Assembly (NCBI GenBank): GCA_002360495.1
Contig: DEQO01000167.1
Span: 1 to 29,702 of the forward strand
Reading direction: 5' to 3'
From: Flavobacteriales bacterium UBA3364
Lineage (GTDB): Bacteria > Bacteroidota > Bacteroidia > Flavobacteriales_F > PHOS-HE28
Length of the DNA stretch: 29,702 nt
A program made the translations under genes and the position numbers. Within the stretch, counting starts at the first letter, position 1. Every line of letters begins with the position of its first letter. This document shows, one piece after another, positions 1 through 8,190 of the stretch. The notes below the pieces were generated by a model, which was not told the DNA's origin, ran no database searches, and saw only the letters and a program-made list of their open reading frames with translations.

Positions 1-2
1 TG

Positions 3-950
3 GGCATAGCGCCTGTTGTGACGATCCTTGGTGATCCATCGTTCTGTGATGGACAAAGCACCATGCTCACCGCGAGCGGGGCTGACAGCTACCAATGGAG
101 TACCAGCGCTACCGATCCCACCATTTCGGTGAACCAGCCGGGAATGTATTCCGTGACAGGCACCAACGCCTGCGGGTCGAACACGGCTTCCGCAACGGTT
201 ACTGTGGCCGAGCCTCCTGTGGTCGACATCACGGGCGACGAAACCATTTGCCCGGATGGCCAGGCGGTGCTCACCGCTACGGGGGTCGGCACGATCACTT
301 GGAACACCGGTGCCCAGGGCTCGGTGCTCACGGTCACCCAGCCGGGCCTTTACGTGGCCACCATCACCAATGCATGTGGCTCCGATTCGCAAGGCTTCAC
401 CGTTTCGGCCATCGATCTCTCTGCGGACTTCACTTCCGATCCCATCAGTGGTACCTATCCCTTGACCGTTGCCTTCACGCCCGTTGATGTGCCGGATGGT
501 GCGGAAGTGCTGTGGGATTTCGATGATGATGGCAGCACCAGCACGGTGTTGGAACCCCAGCATACGTTCGAGGAGCCCGGCTCCTACACCGTTACACTCG
601 AGGTTACGGCCTTGGGTTGTTCCACCACGTCATCTGCGGTGATCACCGTTACAGTCCCGGCACAGGGCACCGTCAGTTCCATTGTCCTGCCCAATGTATT
701 CTCGCCGAACGGCGATCGCCTCAACGACTTGCTGGTGATGAACGCCGTGAACATCACGAGCGTGGAGATCCTGATCTTCAACCGATGGGGCCAGATGGTG
801 AACGACCTGATGCGAGTTGGAGAGAGTTGGGATGGTCGATCGAAGACCGGGGAGCACGTACCGGACGGTACTTACTTCTACACGCTGACAGCGCAGGGGC
901 GCGATGGGAAGTCCTACGATACAACCGGGCACATCACCCTGCTGCGGTAG
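3..950 (+). CDS. T9SS type B sorting-domain surface protein with Ig-like/PKD repeats (5' truncated by window)
   Basis: The reading frame is open to the left window edge, so this is the C-terminal part of a longer protein; the in-frame GTG at 18 is probably internal. What is visible are two similar Ig-like repeats with the pattern DxxFCxGQSxMLTAxG and TxNACGS (about positions 18-210 and 225-405), then a PKD domain (about 420-650, with LWDFDDDGS). A C-terminal gliding-motility type B sorting domain follows (about 680-950), recognised by LPNVFSPNGDRLND, IFNRWGQ, WDGRS and the final GHITLLR. In this family the C-terminal domain directs export through the type IX secretion system to the cell surface or medium. 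Function of the passenger is unknown; PKD/Ig-like arrays usually serve in adhesion or as spacers. The next gene encodes a protein of the same class, so the two may be tandem paralogues. Confidence 0.9.
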   Translation, partial: GIAPVVTILGDPSFCDGQSTMLTASGADSYQWSTSATDPTISVNQPGMYSVTGTNACGSNTASATVTVAEPPVVDITGDETICPDGQAVLTATGVGTITWNTGAQGSVLTVTQPGLYVATITNACGSDSQGFTVSAIDLSADFTSDPISGTYPLTVAFTPVDVPDGAEVLWDFDDDGSTSTVLEPQHTFEEPGSYTVTLEVTALGCSTTSSAVITVTVPAQGTVSSIVLPNVFSPNGDRLNDLLVMNAVNITSVEILIFNRWGQMVNDLMRVGESWDGRSKTGEHVPDGTYFYTLTAQGRDGKSYDTTGHITLLR

Positions 951-963
951 TGGGCGCACGCCG

Positions 964-3408
964 ATGAGCTACAGGAGGGTTGGAACGAACGTCGTTTTCC
1001 GCGCACTGTTGAAGCGTGCGGAAGGAGCGATCCATCCACTGCGCAACAGCGCCCGACCTGTCTTGGGACTTCTGTTCGCGGCCCTTATTACAACGGCGGG
1101 CAGCGCCCAATGCCTCACGACCATATCCGCCTACCCTTACACCGAAGGGTTCGAGACCGCTGCGGCATGGACGAGCGGTGGCACCAATTCCGACTGGGCA
1201 TGGGGCATTCCCGCGCATCCTACCATCAACTCCGCAGAAGAGGGTATCAATGCCTGGTGCGTGGGTACGCTTACCGGCTCCGCCTACGCTGATGGGGAAC
1301 AGAGCTGGCTGGAGACACCTTGCTTCGATCTTTCCTCGCTCAACTATCCGTGGATCTCGTTCTGGCTGTTCTGGGAGACCGAGCCGGGCTACGACGGCCT
1401 GGGCCTGCAGTACTCCGTGGATGCCGGTGCTTCGTGGACGAACCTGGGCAACGTGAACGATGATGATTGCCTCACCACGAACTGGTTCAACACGACCAGC
1501 ATCACTGCGTTGAACCTGGCCAGCCCCAGGCAAGGGTGGAGCGGTACCTCCACCACGGGCGGATGCGCATCAGGACAAGGCAGCGGTGGCTGGGTGAAGG
1601 CATCCCATTGCCTCGATGACATTCCCACCGGTGCCCCTGTGAAGTTCCGCTTCATTTTCGGCGCAGGGACGATCTGCAACACCTTCGATGGTATCGGCCT
1701 GGATGACGTCTACATCGGCGAGGCTCCCGAGTTGGAACCGGAGATCAACTACTCCTGTGCAGGTAACACCATCCAGTTCTACAATGGCGCCACGCTCTGC
1801 GACGAGAACAGCACCTGGAACTTCGGGGATCCCGGTTCCGGGGCCAACAACACGGCCAATACGACCGACGCATCGCACACATTCCCTGGGCCCGATACCT
1901 ATACGGTGAGCCTGACGATGACCGGTCCGTGTACCGCACCCGTGACCGTGACCGTTGATGTCACCATCGCCGAGTTGGGGATCACCACCACGCCGGTCGG
2001 CTGTCAAGGGAACAGTGGCACCGCCACGGCGGAGGTCACCGGTTCCGCAGGCCCCTTCACCTATGACTGGACACCCGGCAACGAGAACACGCAGACGATC
2101 ACCGGTCTTGGGCCGGGGACCTACACCGTGCTCGTGCAAGCGCCGGACATGTGCGCGGTGCAGGGGACAGTGGATCTTGAGGCCGGTGGTGAAAGCGTCA
2201 CGGGCGAGGTGGAACACACCGATGTGACCTGCGCCGGGCTCAGCGATGGAACGGCCACGGCGACCGCGAGCGGTGGAGCAGGGGGATATACCTACGCGTG
2301 GGCCCCGAGCGGCGGAACCGATGCGCAAGCCACAGGCCTTGCCGCCGGTGATTACACCGTGACCGTGACCGATGCGGATGATTGCTTCACTGAAGTGGAC
2401 GTGACGATCAATGAGCCCGATCCAGTGGTAGTGACGCCATCCGACGACGTTACGATCTGCGCTGGAGGAACGACCACACTGGATGCGACTGCGGAAGGTG
2501 GCGTGGGTGGTTTCACGTTCGCGTGGTCACCAGCGGGTCCTGAGGTTTCTCCGCCTGCTACTGCCGATCACACGGTGATCGCGACCGATGCGAACGGCTG
2601 CTCCAGCGAACCTGGCGTAGTGACCGTGACCGTGACGGAAGCACTGGAGCCTTCGTTCACGGTCGATGTGGATCAAGGCTGCGCGCCGTTGTGCGTCACG
2701 TTCACGGATGATACCGGTATCGCTGGTGTACGCGCCTGGGACTTCGGCGATGGTGGTACGGCTGGTGATGGGATCGCTCCGGCACATTGCTATTTGGATC
2801 CCGGTGTCTTCGATGTGACGTTGAGCGTTACCGATGCTGCAGGCTGCAACGGGACATTCACCCTGCCCGAGGCCGTTGAGGTGCTCGCTACACCCGTTGC
2901 TTCCATCGGCTCAACACCCACCGTGGCGTTGATCGATGCGCCCACCTTCCAATTCACGGACCGGAGCGTGGGTTCCACGCTGTGGGCCTGGTCCTTCGGT
3001 GATCCGCTCCAAAGCACGGCTTCGGAACGTTCCCCTTCGTTCACCTATCCGGCCGTGGGCTGCTATACGGTCGAATTGGAAGCGTCCAATGATGCTGGCT
3101 GTTCCACCACCGCCACCACCGAGGTGTGCGTGGAGGATGCGTTCGCGCTCTATGCTCCTAACACCTTCTCGCCGAACAACGATGGGATCAACGACTTCTT
3201 CGGCGTCTCCACCACGGTGGAATTCCCTGTGTTCTTCGAATTGATGATCCATGATCGGTGGGGACAAGTGCAATACAGCACAAATGCTCCGTTCGAACCG
3301 TGGGATGGTGAAGGCACCCCGATCGGGGTCTACATCTGGCAGGCACGCGTGCGCGATACCGAAGGCAAGCTGCAGGAGCGGCAGGGGCATGTGACGTTGG
3401 TGCGGTGA
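964..3408 (+). CDS. Large T9SS type B secreted protein with MAM-like, SprB and PKD domains
   Basis: A protein of 814 residues from the ATG at 964. An upstream in-frame ATG at 904 lies inside the previous gene and is less likely. A hydrophobic stretch at residues 33-48 ending AGSAQ looks like a Sec signal peptide, though preceded by an unusually long basic n-region, so a later start is possible. Order: a MAM/jelly-roll-like domain (about 55-270; FETAAAW, WLETPCFDLSS, GIGLDDVYIGE), a PKD domain (TWNFGDPGSG), two SprB-type repeats (pattern GTATA..G...Y.Y.W..G......TGL..G.YTV), an Ig-like repeat, two more PKD domains (WDFGDGG, WSFGDP), and a type B sorting domain (NTFSPNNDGINDFF, HDRWGQ, WDGEG, GHVTLVR). 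The domain set fits a surface adhesin or matrix protein exported by T9SS. It starts 13 bp after the previous stop, so co-transcription is likely. Confidence 0.88.
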   Translation: MSYRRVGTNVVFRALLKRAEGAIHPLRNSARPVLGLLFAALITTAGSAQCLTTISAYPYTEGFETAAAWTSGGTNSDWAWGIPAHPTINSAEEGINAWCVGTLTGSAYADGEQSWLETPCFDLSSLNYPWISFWLFWETEPGYDGLGLQYSVDAGASWTNLGNVNDDDCLTTNWFNTTSITALNLASPRQGWSGTSTTGGCASGQGSGGWVKASHCLDDIPTGAPVKFRFIFGAGTICNTFDGIGLDDVYIGEAPELEPEINYSCAGNTIQFYNGATLCDENSTWNFGDPGSGANNTANTTDASHTFPGPDTYTVSLTMTGPCTAPVTVTVDVTIAELGITTTPVGCQGNSGTATAEVTGSAGPFTYDWTPGNENTQTITGLGPGTYTVLVQAPDMCAVQGTVDLEAGGESVTGEVEHTDVTCAGLSDGTATATASGGAGGYTYAWAPSGGTDAQATGLAAGDYTVTVTDADDCFTEVDVTINEPDPVVVTPSDDVTICAGGTTTLDATAEGGVGGFTFAWSPAGPEVSPPATADHTVIATDANGCSSEPGVVTVTVTEALEPSFTVDVDQGCAPLCVTFTDDTGIAGVRAWDFGDGGTAGDGIAPAHCYLDPGVFDVTLSVTDAAGCNGTFTLPEAVEVLATPVASIGSTPTVALIDAPTFQFTDRSVGSTLWAWSFGDPLQSTASERSPSFTYPAVGCYTVELEASNDAGCSTTATTEVCVEDAFALYAPNTFSPNNDGINDFFGVSTTVEFPVFFELMIHDRWGQVQYSTNAPFEPWDGEGTPIGVYIWQARVRDTEGKLQERQGHVTLVR

Positions 3409-3458
3409 GTACATTGTTCCTTTAGCCGCGCGGTGAACAACCTGTTCGTCACGTCCAC

Positions 3459-3692
3459 CTCATCAGCGAACCGCCTACGGTGTACTACGCCTTGGAACGC
3501 GCAGGCCGCATGCAACTGATCGCCAACAGTGCCGATGGAAAGGAATTGAGTGTGTTGCAGGAAGCCACCCTGCAAGCGGGCGACTACCAGTACGAGTGGG
3601 ATACCACGAACCTCGCCCCCGGCATGTACTACGTAACGCTGCTGATGGATGGCAAACCTGTGGTGAAGAAGGCCGTGAAGGTGACGCGCTGA
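3459..3692 (+). pseudogene. Orphan T9SS type A sorting domain (remnant of a longer gene)
   Basis: The frame encodes only a C-terminal sorting domain, from SEPPTVYY through GMYYVTLLMDG to KKAVKVTR and a TGA at 3690-3692. About 71 residues match the C-terminus of the protein at 16335-18680 with nine differences in my hand alignment. An in-frame stop lies at 3423-3425 and recognisable similarity begins near 3459. There is no signal peptide or passenger domain, so it cannot be a functional T9SS substrate as it stands; a GTG at 3480 would give a 70-residue peptide. I read it as the 3' stump of a deleted paralogue or a sorting-domain cassette left by recombination. Differences are mostly synonymous or conservative, so it was probably under selection until recently. 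A hairpin follows it directly. Confidence 0.75.
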
Positions 3693-3713
3693 ACTGTTCT
3701 TCCGACCGAAAGA

Positions 3714-3741
3714 CAACGACCCGGTCTAGGCCGGGTCGTTG
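3714..3741. terminator. Perfect 11-bp stem-loop between convergent genes
   Basis: Arms CAACGACCCGG (3714-3724) and CCGGGTCGTTG (3731-3741) pair perfectly around a six-base loop. It lies between the plus-strand sorting-domain remnant and the minus-strand gene ending at 3762. No U-tract follows on the plus strand; on the minus strand a short pyrimidine-rich run (GTCTTTCGG) follows. It probably serves as a terminator or 3' end stabiliser for both sides. Confidence 0.6.
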
Positions 3742-3761
3742 TGTGTATGAGCAACTCCGAT

Positions 3762-4361
3762 CTACTGCGCGAACTTCAAACGCACCCCCGCGTTCAACTG
3801 GAACTGATTCTGCTTGGCGTCCACATCAAAGTCCTCGTCGTCAAAGACATTGGTCATGCCGATGTCGTAGCCCGCTTCCACGAAGAAGATGGAGATGTCC
3901 AGGCCGGCACCAGCTGTGAGGGCGAAGTTCGCCGAACCCACTTCAACGTCCTCCACGCCATCCTCATTGAAGGTGGCGTTCATCGGGAAGTTCATGCCCA
4001 GGCCACCGAAAATGCGCAGGTTCAACGTCGGTTCACTGGACGGGTCGCTGAAGCGATAGCCCACCACGGCGGGTACACGCAAGGTACCGGTGGAAAGTGT
4101 GAAGGAAGCGTCCGTACCACCGATCGTGGAGGTGAGGTCGGACTTGCTGGACACGTATTGGATGCCGGGTTGCACGAAGAACTGGTTGCCGATCATCACA
4201 TGCAGTCCCGCTTGGAACCCGGGATTACCGGTCCATTCGGTTCCATCGGGGCTCTCGGTCAGGTTCTGGATGTTCGTGCCGATGTGCGGCCGCAGCTCGA
4301 TCTGGGCATGGCTGAAAGTGGCTGCTGCAATGAAAGCGAGCGAGGTGATCGTGGAGCGCAT
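3762..4361 (-). CDS. Outer membrane beta-barrel protein (PorT/OMP_b-brl type)
   Basis: A 199-residue protein starting at the ATG at 4361, chosen because it begins a clean signal peptide (MRSTITSLAFIAAATFSHAQ); the frame extends a further 29 codons upstream, but these would bury the signal. After the signal come alternating hydrophobic strands typical of small eight-stranded barrels: LRPHIGTNIQNL, GFQAGLHVMIG, FFVQPGIQYVSS, LRVPAVVGYRF, NLRIFGGLGMNF, FALTAGAGLDISI, FFVEAGYDIGM, and a final strand ending in Phe-Ala-Gln. This matches the Bacteroidota outer-membrane beta-barrel family (PF13568-like). It is the last gene of the long minus-strand run, 74 bp after the preceding ORF. Specific function unknown. 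Confidence 0.82.
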   Translation of the reverse strand: MRSTITSLAFIAAATFSHAQIELRPHIGTNIQNLTESPDGTEWTGNPGFQAGLHVMIGNQFFVQPGIQYVSSKSDLTSTIGGTDASFTLSTGTLRVPAVVGYRFSDPSSEPTLNLRIFGGLGMNFPMNATFNEDGVEDVEVGSANFALTAGAGLDISIFFVEAGYDIGMTNVFDDEDFDVDAKQNQFQLNAGVRLKFAQ

Positions 4362-4435
4362 GGGTTTATGGAAGTTGATGTATGAAGGTACTGCTGTGTT
4401 CCGGTGCAAGGCCCGGGTGAAAGGGAACCTCGTTG

Positions 4436-5191
4436 CTAGTTGTACCAACCGTTGTTCCTGCCCAATTGGGCCTTCGTCTCCTTGGGTTTGGCATCGCCAC
4501 CGGACAGGGACATCTTGCGGCCATCGAAGACCCGGAACCCGGCCGAGATCGCCAGGATGTTCGCATTCAGGCCATCGTAAGGCTTGTAGGTGATCCCGTC
4601 CTTCTCCTCGGTGTAGTTCTTGTTGTGGAAGTTGTTCAGGTAGTAGCGCACCGTAAGAACGGAGCTACCCGGCCCTTGGAAACCGATGAATACCGAATGG
4701 AAGATCTTTTCCGTTCGATCACTGAACCAGACGTTGAACTTCTCTTCCTTCTTCTCGTTCTCGAACCGCTTCTCCTTGTAATTGATCGGTACTTCGAGCT
4801 GGTATCCGAGGAAGACCAACGTATGGTTCATCGTGCCCACCTTGAAGCCCACCGGAACACCCAGGTTGTAGGTGCGGAACTTGAACCGCAGCGAGGTGTC
4901 GGGTACCTGGTAGATGAAGCCCTGGTTGCGGATGGAGAGTCCCGTGAACAGGCCGAAGCTCTTGCTCAGATCGTAGTTCACCATGCCCTGCGCATTGAAG
5001 AACGGCGAAAAACGCACGATCGAACCCTGGTCCGAGCCGCCCACATCCAGGATCGGCATGGAAAAGATCGTTTCCCCACCGCTGGAGAAGTAGGCTTTTC
5101 CGGGTGGTGGCTCCACGGTCTGCCCGCTGGAGAACATGGGCGACAGCAGAAGTGCGGTACACAGGAGGGCGGTAGGGAAGGACTTTGGCAT
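4436..5191 (-). CDS. Secreted/outer-membrane beta-rich protein of unknown function
   Basis: A 251-residue protein from the ATG at 5191, which opens a signal peptide (MPKSFPTALLCTALLLSP, then FSSGQ). A longer in-frame start at 5230 would precede this by 13 codons and overlap the Maf gene. The mature part has alternating strands (FGLFTGLSIRNQGF, FKFRTYNLGVPVGFKVG, HTLVFLGYQLEVPINYKE, LTVRYYLNNFHN, ILAISAGFRVFDGR), which suggests an outer-membrane barrel, and a charged segment KEKRFENEKKEEKF that may be an extracellular loop. I do not recognise a named family. It sits 35 bp after maf and 74 bp before another predicted barrel, and a promoter-like TACTTTCG lies 28 bp upstream of its ATG. Confidence 0.72.
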   Translation of the reverse strand: MPKSFPTALLCTALLLSPMFSSGQTVEPPPGKAYFSSGGETIFSMPILDVGGSDQGSIVRFSPFFNAQGMVNYDLSKSFGLFTGLSIRNQGFIYQVPDTSLRFKFRTYNLGVPVGFKVGTMNHTLVFLGYQLEVPINYKEKRFENEKKEEKFNVWFSDRTEKIFHSVFIGFQGPGSSVLTVRYYLNNFHNKNYTEEKDGITYKPYDGLNANILAISAGFRVFDGRKMSLSGGDAKPKETKAQLGRNNGWYN

Positions 5192-5218
5192 GGTCGGTGA
5201 GCGGTTTCCGTTGCGCGA

Positions 5219-5226
5219 CGAAAGTA
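5219..5226 (-). promoter_or_regulatory. Candidate Bacteroidota -7 box (TACTTTCG)
   Basis: On the minus strand TACTTTCG resembles the TAnnTTTG -7 element and lies 28 bp upstream of the start at 5191, abutting the maf stop codon. No convincing -33 TTTG was found at the usual distance. It could give the two outer-membrane genes transcription of their own. Weak evidence. Confidence 0.3.
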
Positions 5227-5823
5227 TCACATAGCGGGTGTGTCGAGTTCCTTCAGCGCCTTGTAGACCCGGTGCAAGGGCAGGCCCATCACGGTGTAAA
5301 AGCTGCCATCGATCCGTTCAACTGCAACATAGCCGATCCAATCCTGCACACCATAGGCTCCTGCTTTGTCCAAGGGGGAATAGCGTTCCACGTAATAGGC
5401 GATCTCTGCTGCCGTAAGTGGTGCGAAGGTCACCTCCGTGGTATCGGCGAAACTTGTCATGCCCTGCGCCGTGCGCAGGCATACACCGGTGATCACGCGG
5501 TGGGTGCGACCTGCCAGCTGTCCCAACATGCTCCTGGCATCAGCCGCATCCGCAGGTTTGTTCAAGAGTACATCACCGATCACCACGGTCGTATCCGCGG
5601 TGACCAGGACCTGGTCCGGCGCAAGGGTCCCGCTCCACGCTTCGGCCTTCACGCGAGCAAGATGTTCGGCGACCGCATCGTTCGGCATGCCTGCCGGTGG
5701 GGTCTCATCCACATCCACACTGGTGATCTCCACAGGCAGGTCGAGGCCTTGCAGCAATTGCCGCCGCCGGGGAGAGGCGGAGGCCAGGATCAGGCGCCAG
5801 GGAAAGAGGGGCGGGGAGGTCAT
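5227..5823 (-). CDS. maf: Maf family nucleotide pyrophosphatase
   Basis: A 198-residue protein, normal length for Maf/YhdE. Family members hydrolyse non-canonical or modified nucleoside triphosphates (the YhdE branch acts on dTTP/UTP) to the monophosphate and pyrophosphate, and are linked to house-cleaning of nucleotide pools and to septum formation. Visible signatures are the N-terminal SASPRR (residues 15-20), the acidic ETP region after it, TADTTV around Asp77 (the proposed catalytic region), LNKPAD (88-92), and KAGAYGVQDW (153-162), which fits the YhdE-type subgroup. It follows the UbiA gene with a 43-bp gap in a run that also contains a KdsC-like phosphatase, an arrangement I recall from other Bacteroidota. 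Probably cytoplasmic. Confidence 0.93.
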   Translation of the reverse strand: MTSPPLFPWRLILASASPRRRQLLQGLDLPVEITSVDVDETPPAGMPNDAVAEHLARVKAEAWSGTLAPDQVLVTADTTVVIGDVLLNKPADAADARSMLGQLAGRTHRVITGVCLRTAQGMTSFADTTEVTFAPLTAAEIAYYVERYSPLDKAGAYGVQDWIGYVAVERIDGSFYTVMGLPLHRVYKALKELDTPAM

Positions 5824-5866
5824 ATGGTCATGCGTTCATGTGCTCATGCGGTGGTCCGCACACCGT

Positions 5867-6892
5867 TCAAGGGATGTATCGGATCAGCAAAGCGTATCCC
5901 ACCGCCATGACCATCGCCACTTTCATGATCGTTCCGGCCCGTACATGCTCGCTGCGGCTCTGTGCTTGGTACGTGAAGCCGGCCGAGAGAAGCAATGGGC
6001 CGATCACCGCGATGCCCATGTACCAGTAGGTGATCGGGTCGGTCAGGATCCGCCAGCGCAAGAAGAGCAGCAGGAGGATTATTCCACCGATGTAGGACAG
6101 GGTCAAGGCGCGGGCGCTTTTCATACCCCAGGCGATCGGGATCGTGCGGCAGCCTTCCGCCTCGTCGCCCTTCACATCGGCCATGTCCTTTTGCAGTTCG
6201 CGCACCAGGGTGCTGAGGAACGCGAAGCCGGAGAAGCCCAGTATCCAGTACCAGAGTTCGCGGAAGACCGGTACCATTTCGTAGCGATCGCCGTTCGGCA
6301 GGCCGACGATCCACGGTTCCGCGAAGGACCGCTGCATCAAGGGCAGCTCGTAGAGGCCGACGGTCAATGGAACGAGCGCTGTCAGCACGGCGACCAGGCC
6401 GTTGCCCATGATCAATTGTCGCTTGAACGTGGTACTGTAGACCCACAACGCACCGATCGCGAAGGCCGGGATCGCCGCCCACTTGAACAACCCACTGCGC
6501 CAGGCCACGAATGCGCCGAGAACAAAGCCGAGCCCGCTGAGCACCGCATGGCTGGTCATGGCGACACGACGTTTCACGGTACGGCCCACGATCACGCCGG
6601 AAGGTTTGTTGATGCGGTCGATGCGCGTGTCGAAGTAATCGTTGATGATATTGCCACCTGCAGCGATCAGCACCGTGCTCAGCACCAGAAGGATGAAGTG
6701 GACCAACGGCATCTGCGGACCGAGATCGGGCGGTAGTATGAGGTCCGTGCGTTGAACGTCACCCACTTCCGCGATCAACTGGTGCAGCCCGCGCTCGAGG
6801 TTGCCACCGATCACCCCGTACCGCATCAGCACCATTGTCGCGGCGATGATCGATAGATTGGCCGGACGGGTGAGCCGGAGGAAGTCCTTCAT
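5867..6892 (-). CDS. UbiA family prenyltransferase (geranylgeranylglycerol-phosphate geranylgeranyltransferase-like)
   Basis: A 341-residue integral membrane protein with about eight or nine hydrophobic helices. Both aspartate-rich motifs of the UbiA superfamily are present: NDYFDTRIDRINKP (84-97) and KDMADVKGDEAEG (235-247). They bind the Mg-diphosphate of the isoprenoid donor. Such proteins transfer a polyprenyl chain to an acceptor in the membrane. In Bacteroidota this group is usually annotated as geranylgeranylglycerol-phosphate geranylgeranyltransferase, but the real acceptor (quinone precursor, glycerol phosphate or other) cannot be settled here. It starts one base after the HAD gene stop, so the two are almost surely co-transcribed. 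The segment 31-60 before TM2 is a hydrophilic loop longer than in UbiA itself. Confidence 0.88.
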   Translation of the reverse strand: MKDFLRLTRPANLSIIAATMVLMRYGVIGGNLERGLHQLIAEVGDVQRTDLILPPDLGPQMPLVHFILLVLSTVLIAAGGNIINDYFDTRIDRINKPSGVIVGRTVKRRVAMTSHAVLSGLGFVLGAFVAWRSGLFKWAAIPAFAIGALWVYSTTFKRQLIMGNGLVAVLTALVPLTVGLYELPLMQRSFAEPWIVGLPNGDRYEMVPVFRELWYWILGFSGFAFLSTLVRELQKDMADVKGDEAEGCRTIPIAWGMKSARALTLSYIGGIILLLLFLRWRILTDPITYWYMGIAVIGPLLLSAGFTYQAQSRSEHVRAGTIMKVAMVMAVGYALLIRYIP

Positions 6893-6893
6893 G

Positions 6894-7418
6894 CTACCAC
6901 GTATGTGCCGCTTCCGTCAACCATTTTCCCTGCACCTTCATGGCCTGTTCCAACAGATCGCGCACGCAGCCCATGCCGCCGACGTAACGGCTTACGAACA
7001 AGCTGATCGCCTTGATCTCCTCGGCTGCATCATTCGGGCAGCAGGGGAACCCGACGCGCTGCATCACACGCAGATCGGGTATGTCATCGCCCATGTAGGC
7101 GCTTGTCGCGGGATCCAATCCGTCGGCAACGAGCCGTTCGAACAGCGCGACCTTGTCCACGGTGCCGAGGTGGACCTCCTTGACCCCCATGCGACCGAAG
7201 CTCTCGTGAACACCTTCGGATCTTCCGCCACTGATGATGATGATCCGCAGGCCTTCCTTGACAGCATGTTGCACGGCGTAAGCGTCGCGTGTGTGGAACG
7301 TGCGCACAGGCTCGATCCCGGGCATCAACAGGTTCCTATTGTCAGTGAAAACGCCGTCCACATCGAAACAGAAGGTCCGCGATCCCGCAAGCCGCTCCTT
7401 ATACGTCCTTGTATCCAT
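6894..7418 (-). CDS. KdsC-like HAD phosphatase (C0-type)
   Basis: A 174-residue HAD hydrolase without a cap domain, the size of KdsC (3-deoxy-D-manno-octulosonate 8-phosphate phosphatase). Motif I is FDVDGVFTD with nucleophile Asp19 and general acid Asp21; motif II is IISGGRS (Ser63); the motif III lysine is Lys89 in TVDKV; motif IV is MGDDIPD (109-115). KdsC makes KDO for lipopolysaccharide inner core, in the cytoplasm; some relatives act on other sugar-acid phosphates (for example NeuA-fused forms), so substrate is inferred. It overlaps the DUF2520 gene by 20 bp and touches the UbiA gene, which implies tight co-expression. Confidence 0.88.
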   Translation of the reverse strand: MDTRTYKERLAGSRTFCFDVDGVFTDNRNLLMPGIEPVRTFHTRDAYAVQHAVKEGLRIIIISGGRSEGVHESFGRMGVKEVHLGTVDKVALFERLVADGLDPATSAYMGDDIPDLRVMQRVGFPCCPNDAAEEIKAISLFVSRYVGGMGCVRDLLEQAMKVQGKWLTEAAHTW

Positions 7419-8187
7419 GGTCCGGATGCCCGTATGCCCGCAGGATCATGCTGCTGAGAAGGGCGTAGGCGGCGCGAAGTTCGGGATCTTGTCCCAAGCG
7501 ATCGAGGTGGTGGCGTACCGTCCCTAGATCGCCGCGGCGGGCCGGACCCGTCAACGCCTCGGAAGCCCCGACGGAAGTGGCTTTCTCCGCCATGGCCCGG
7601 AACGAAGGCCCGAGGATGGTCGGGTCGATGTCGTTGGTCTTCAACAGGGCCTGCGCGCGCATCAGGAGATGGACCGGGAAGTTCAAGCTGACCGCCGCCG
7701 TCGCATGGACCAGTTCGCGCTGTGCGTGCGTCAATCGGGTAACGTGATCGCTCAAGGTCCCGGCCAGGGATCGGACCGTGTTGTGCGCCCGATCCGTGTT
7801 CGCGTCGATCACCAGTGGGACATGCGCGAAGTCCATTGGGGCGCCAGGGCTCAACGACATCACCGGCCACAGCACAGCACGGTCGGGGTGGGGCAGGAGC
7901 TTGTCAAGGTCGCTCGCACCGCTCGCGTGGATCACCACGGCATTGCCGATCGGTATGTTCATGGCCACATCGGCGATGGCATCGTCGCTCACGGCGATCA
8001 GCAGGATATCGGCCGTTGGAAGCCCGTCGTTCAACAGGAAGGCCGGTGCTTGCAGGTCATTTCCCAGTGCTCTTGAGTGTACTGCACTCCGCCCTACGAC
8101 CCCCTCGATGCGATGCCCCGAGCGCCGCATCGCATGGCCCAGGTGCGAAGCTGCCCGGCCGGTGCCGATGATGAGGATCGTCGCCAT
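7399..8187 (-). CDS. Rossmann-like and DUF2520 domain-containing protein
   Basis: A 262-residue protein. The N-terminus has a dinucleotide-binding Rossmann loop IGTGRAASHLG (7-17) and the strand LLIAVSDDAI (62-71) resembling F420/NADP oxidoreductases and pyrroline-5-carboxylate reductase-like folds. The C-terminal half is helical and carries the DUF2520 signature ALTGPARRGD (211-220). This two-domain architecture is conserved in Bacteroidota; its substrate is not established as far as I know. Three bases separate it from the S41 peptidase gene and it overlaps the HAD gene by 20 bp. Likely cytoplasmic NAD(P)-dependent enzyme; reaction unknown. Confidence 0.85.
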   Translation of the reverse strand: MATILIIGTGRAASHLGHAMRRSGHRIEGVVGRSAVHSRALGNDLQAPAFLLNDGLPTADILLIAVSDDAIADVAMNIPIGNAVVIHASGASDLDKLLPHPDRAVLWPVMSLSPGAPMDFAHVPLVIDANTDRAHNTVRSLAGTLSDHVTRLTHAQRELVHATAAVSLNFPVHLLMRAQALLKTNDIDPTILGPSFRAMAEKATSVGASEALTGPARRGDLGTVRHHLDRLGQDPELRAAYALLSSMILRAYGHPDHGYKDV

Positions 8188-8190
8188 GGA

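Noticed and set aside
5438..6736. Plus-strand open frame of 432 codons across maf and the UbiA gene
   Set aside because: It covers two well-supported minus-strand genes and has no recognisable motif.
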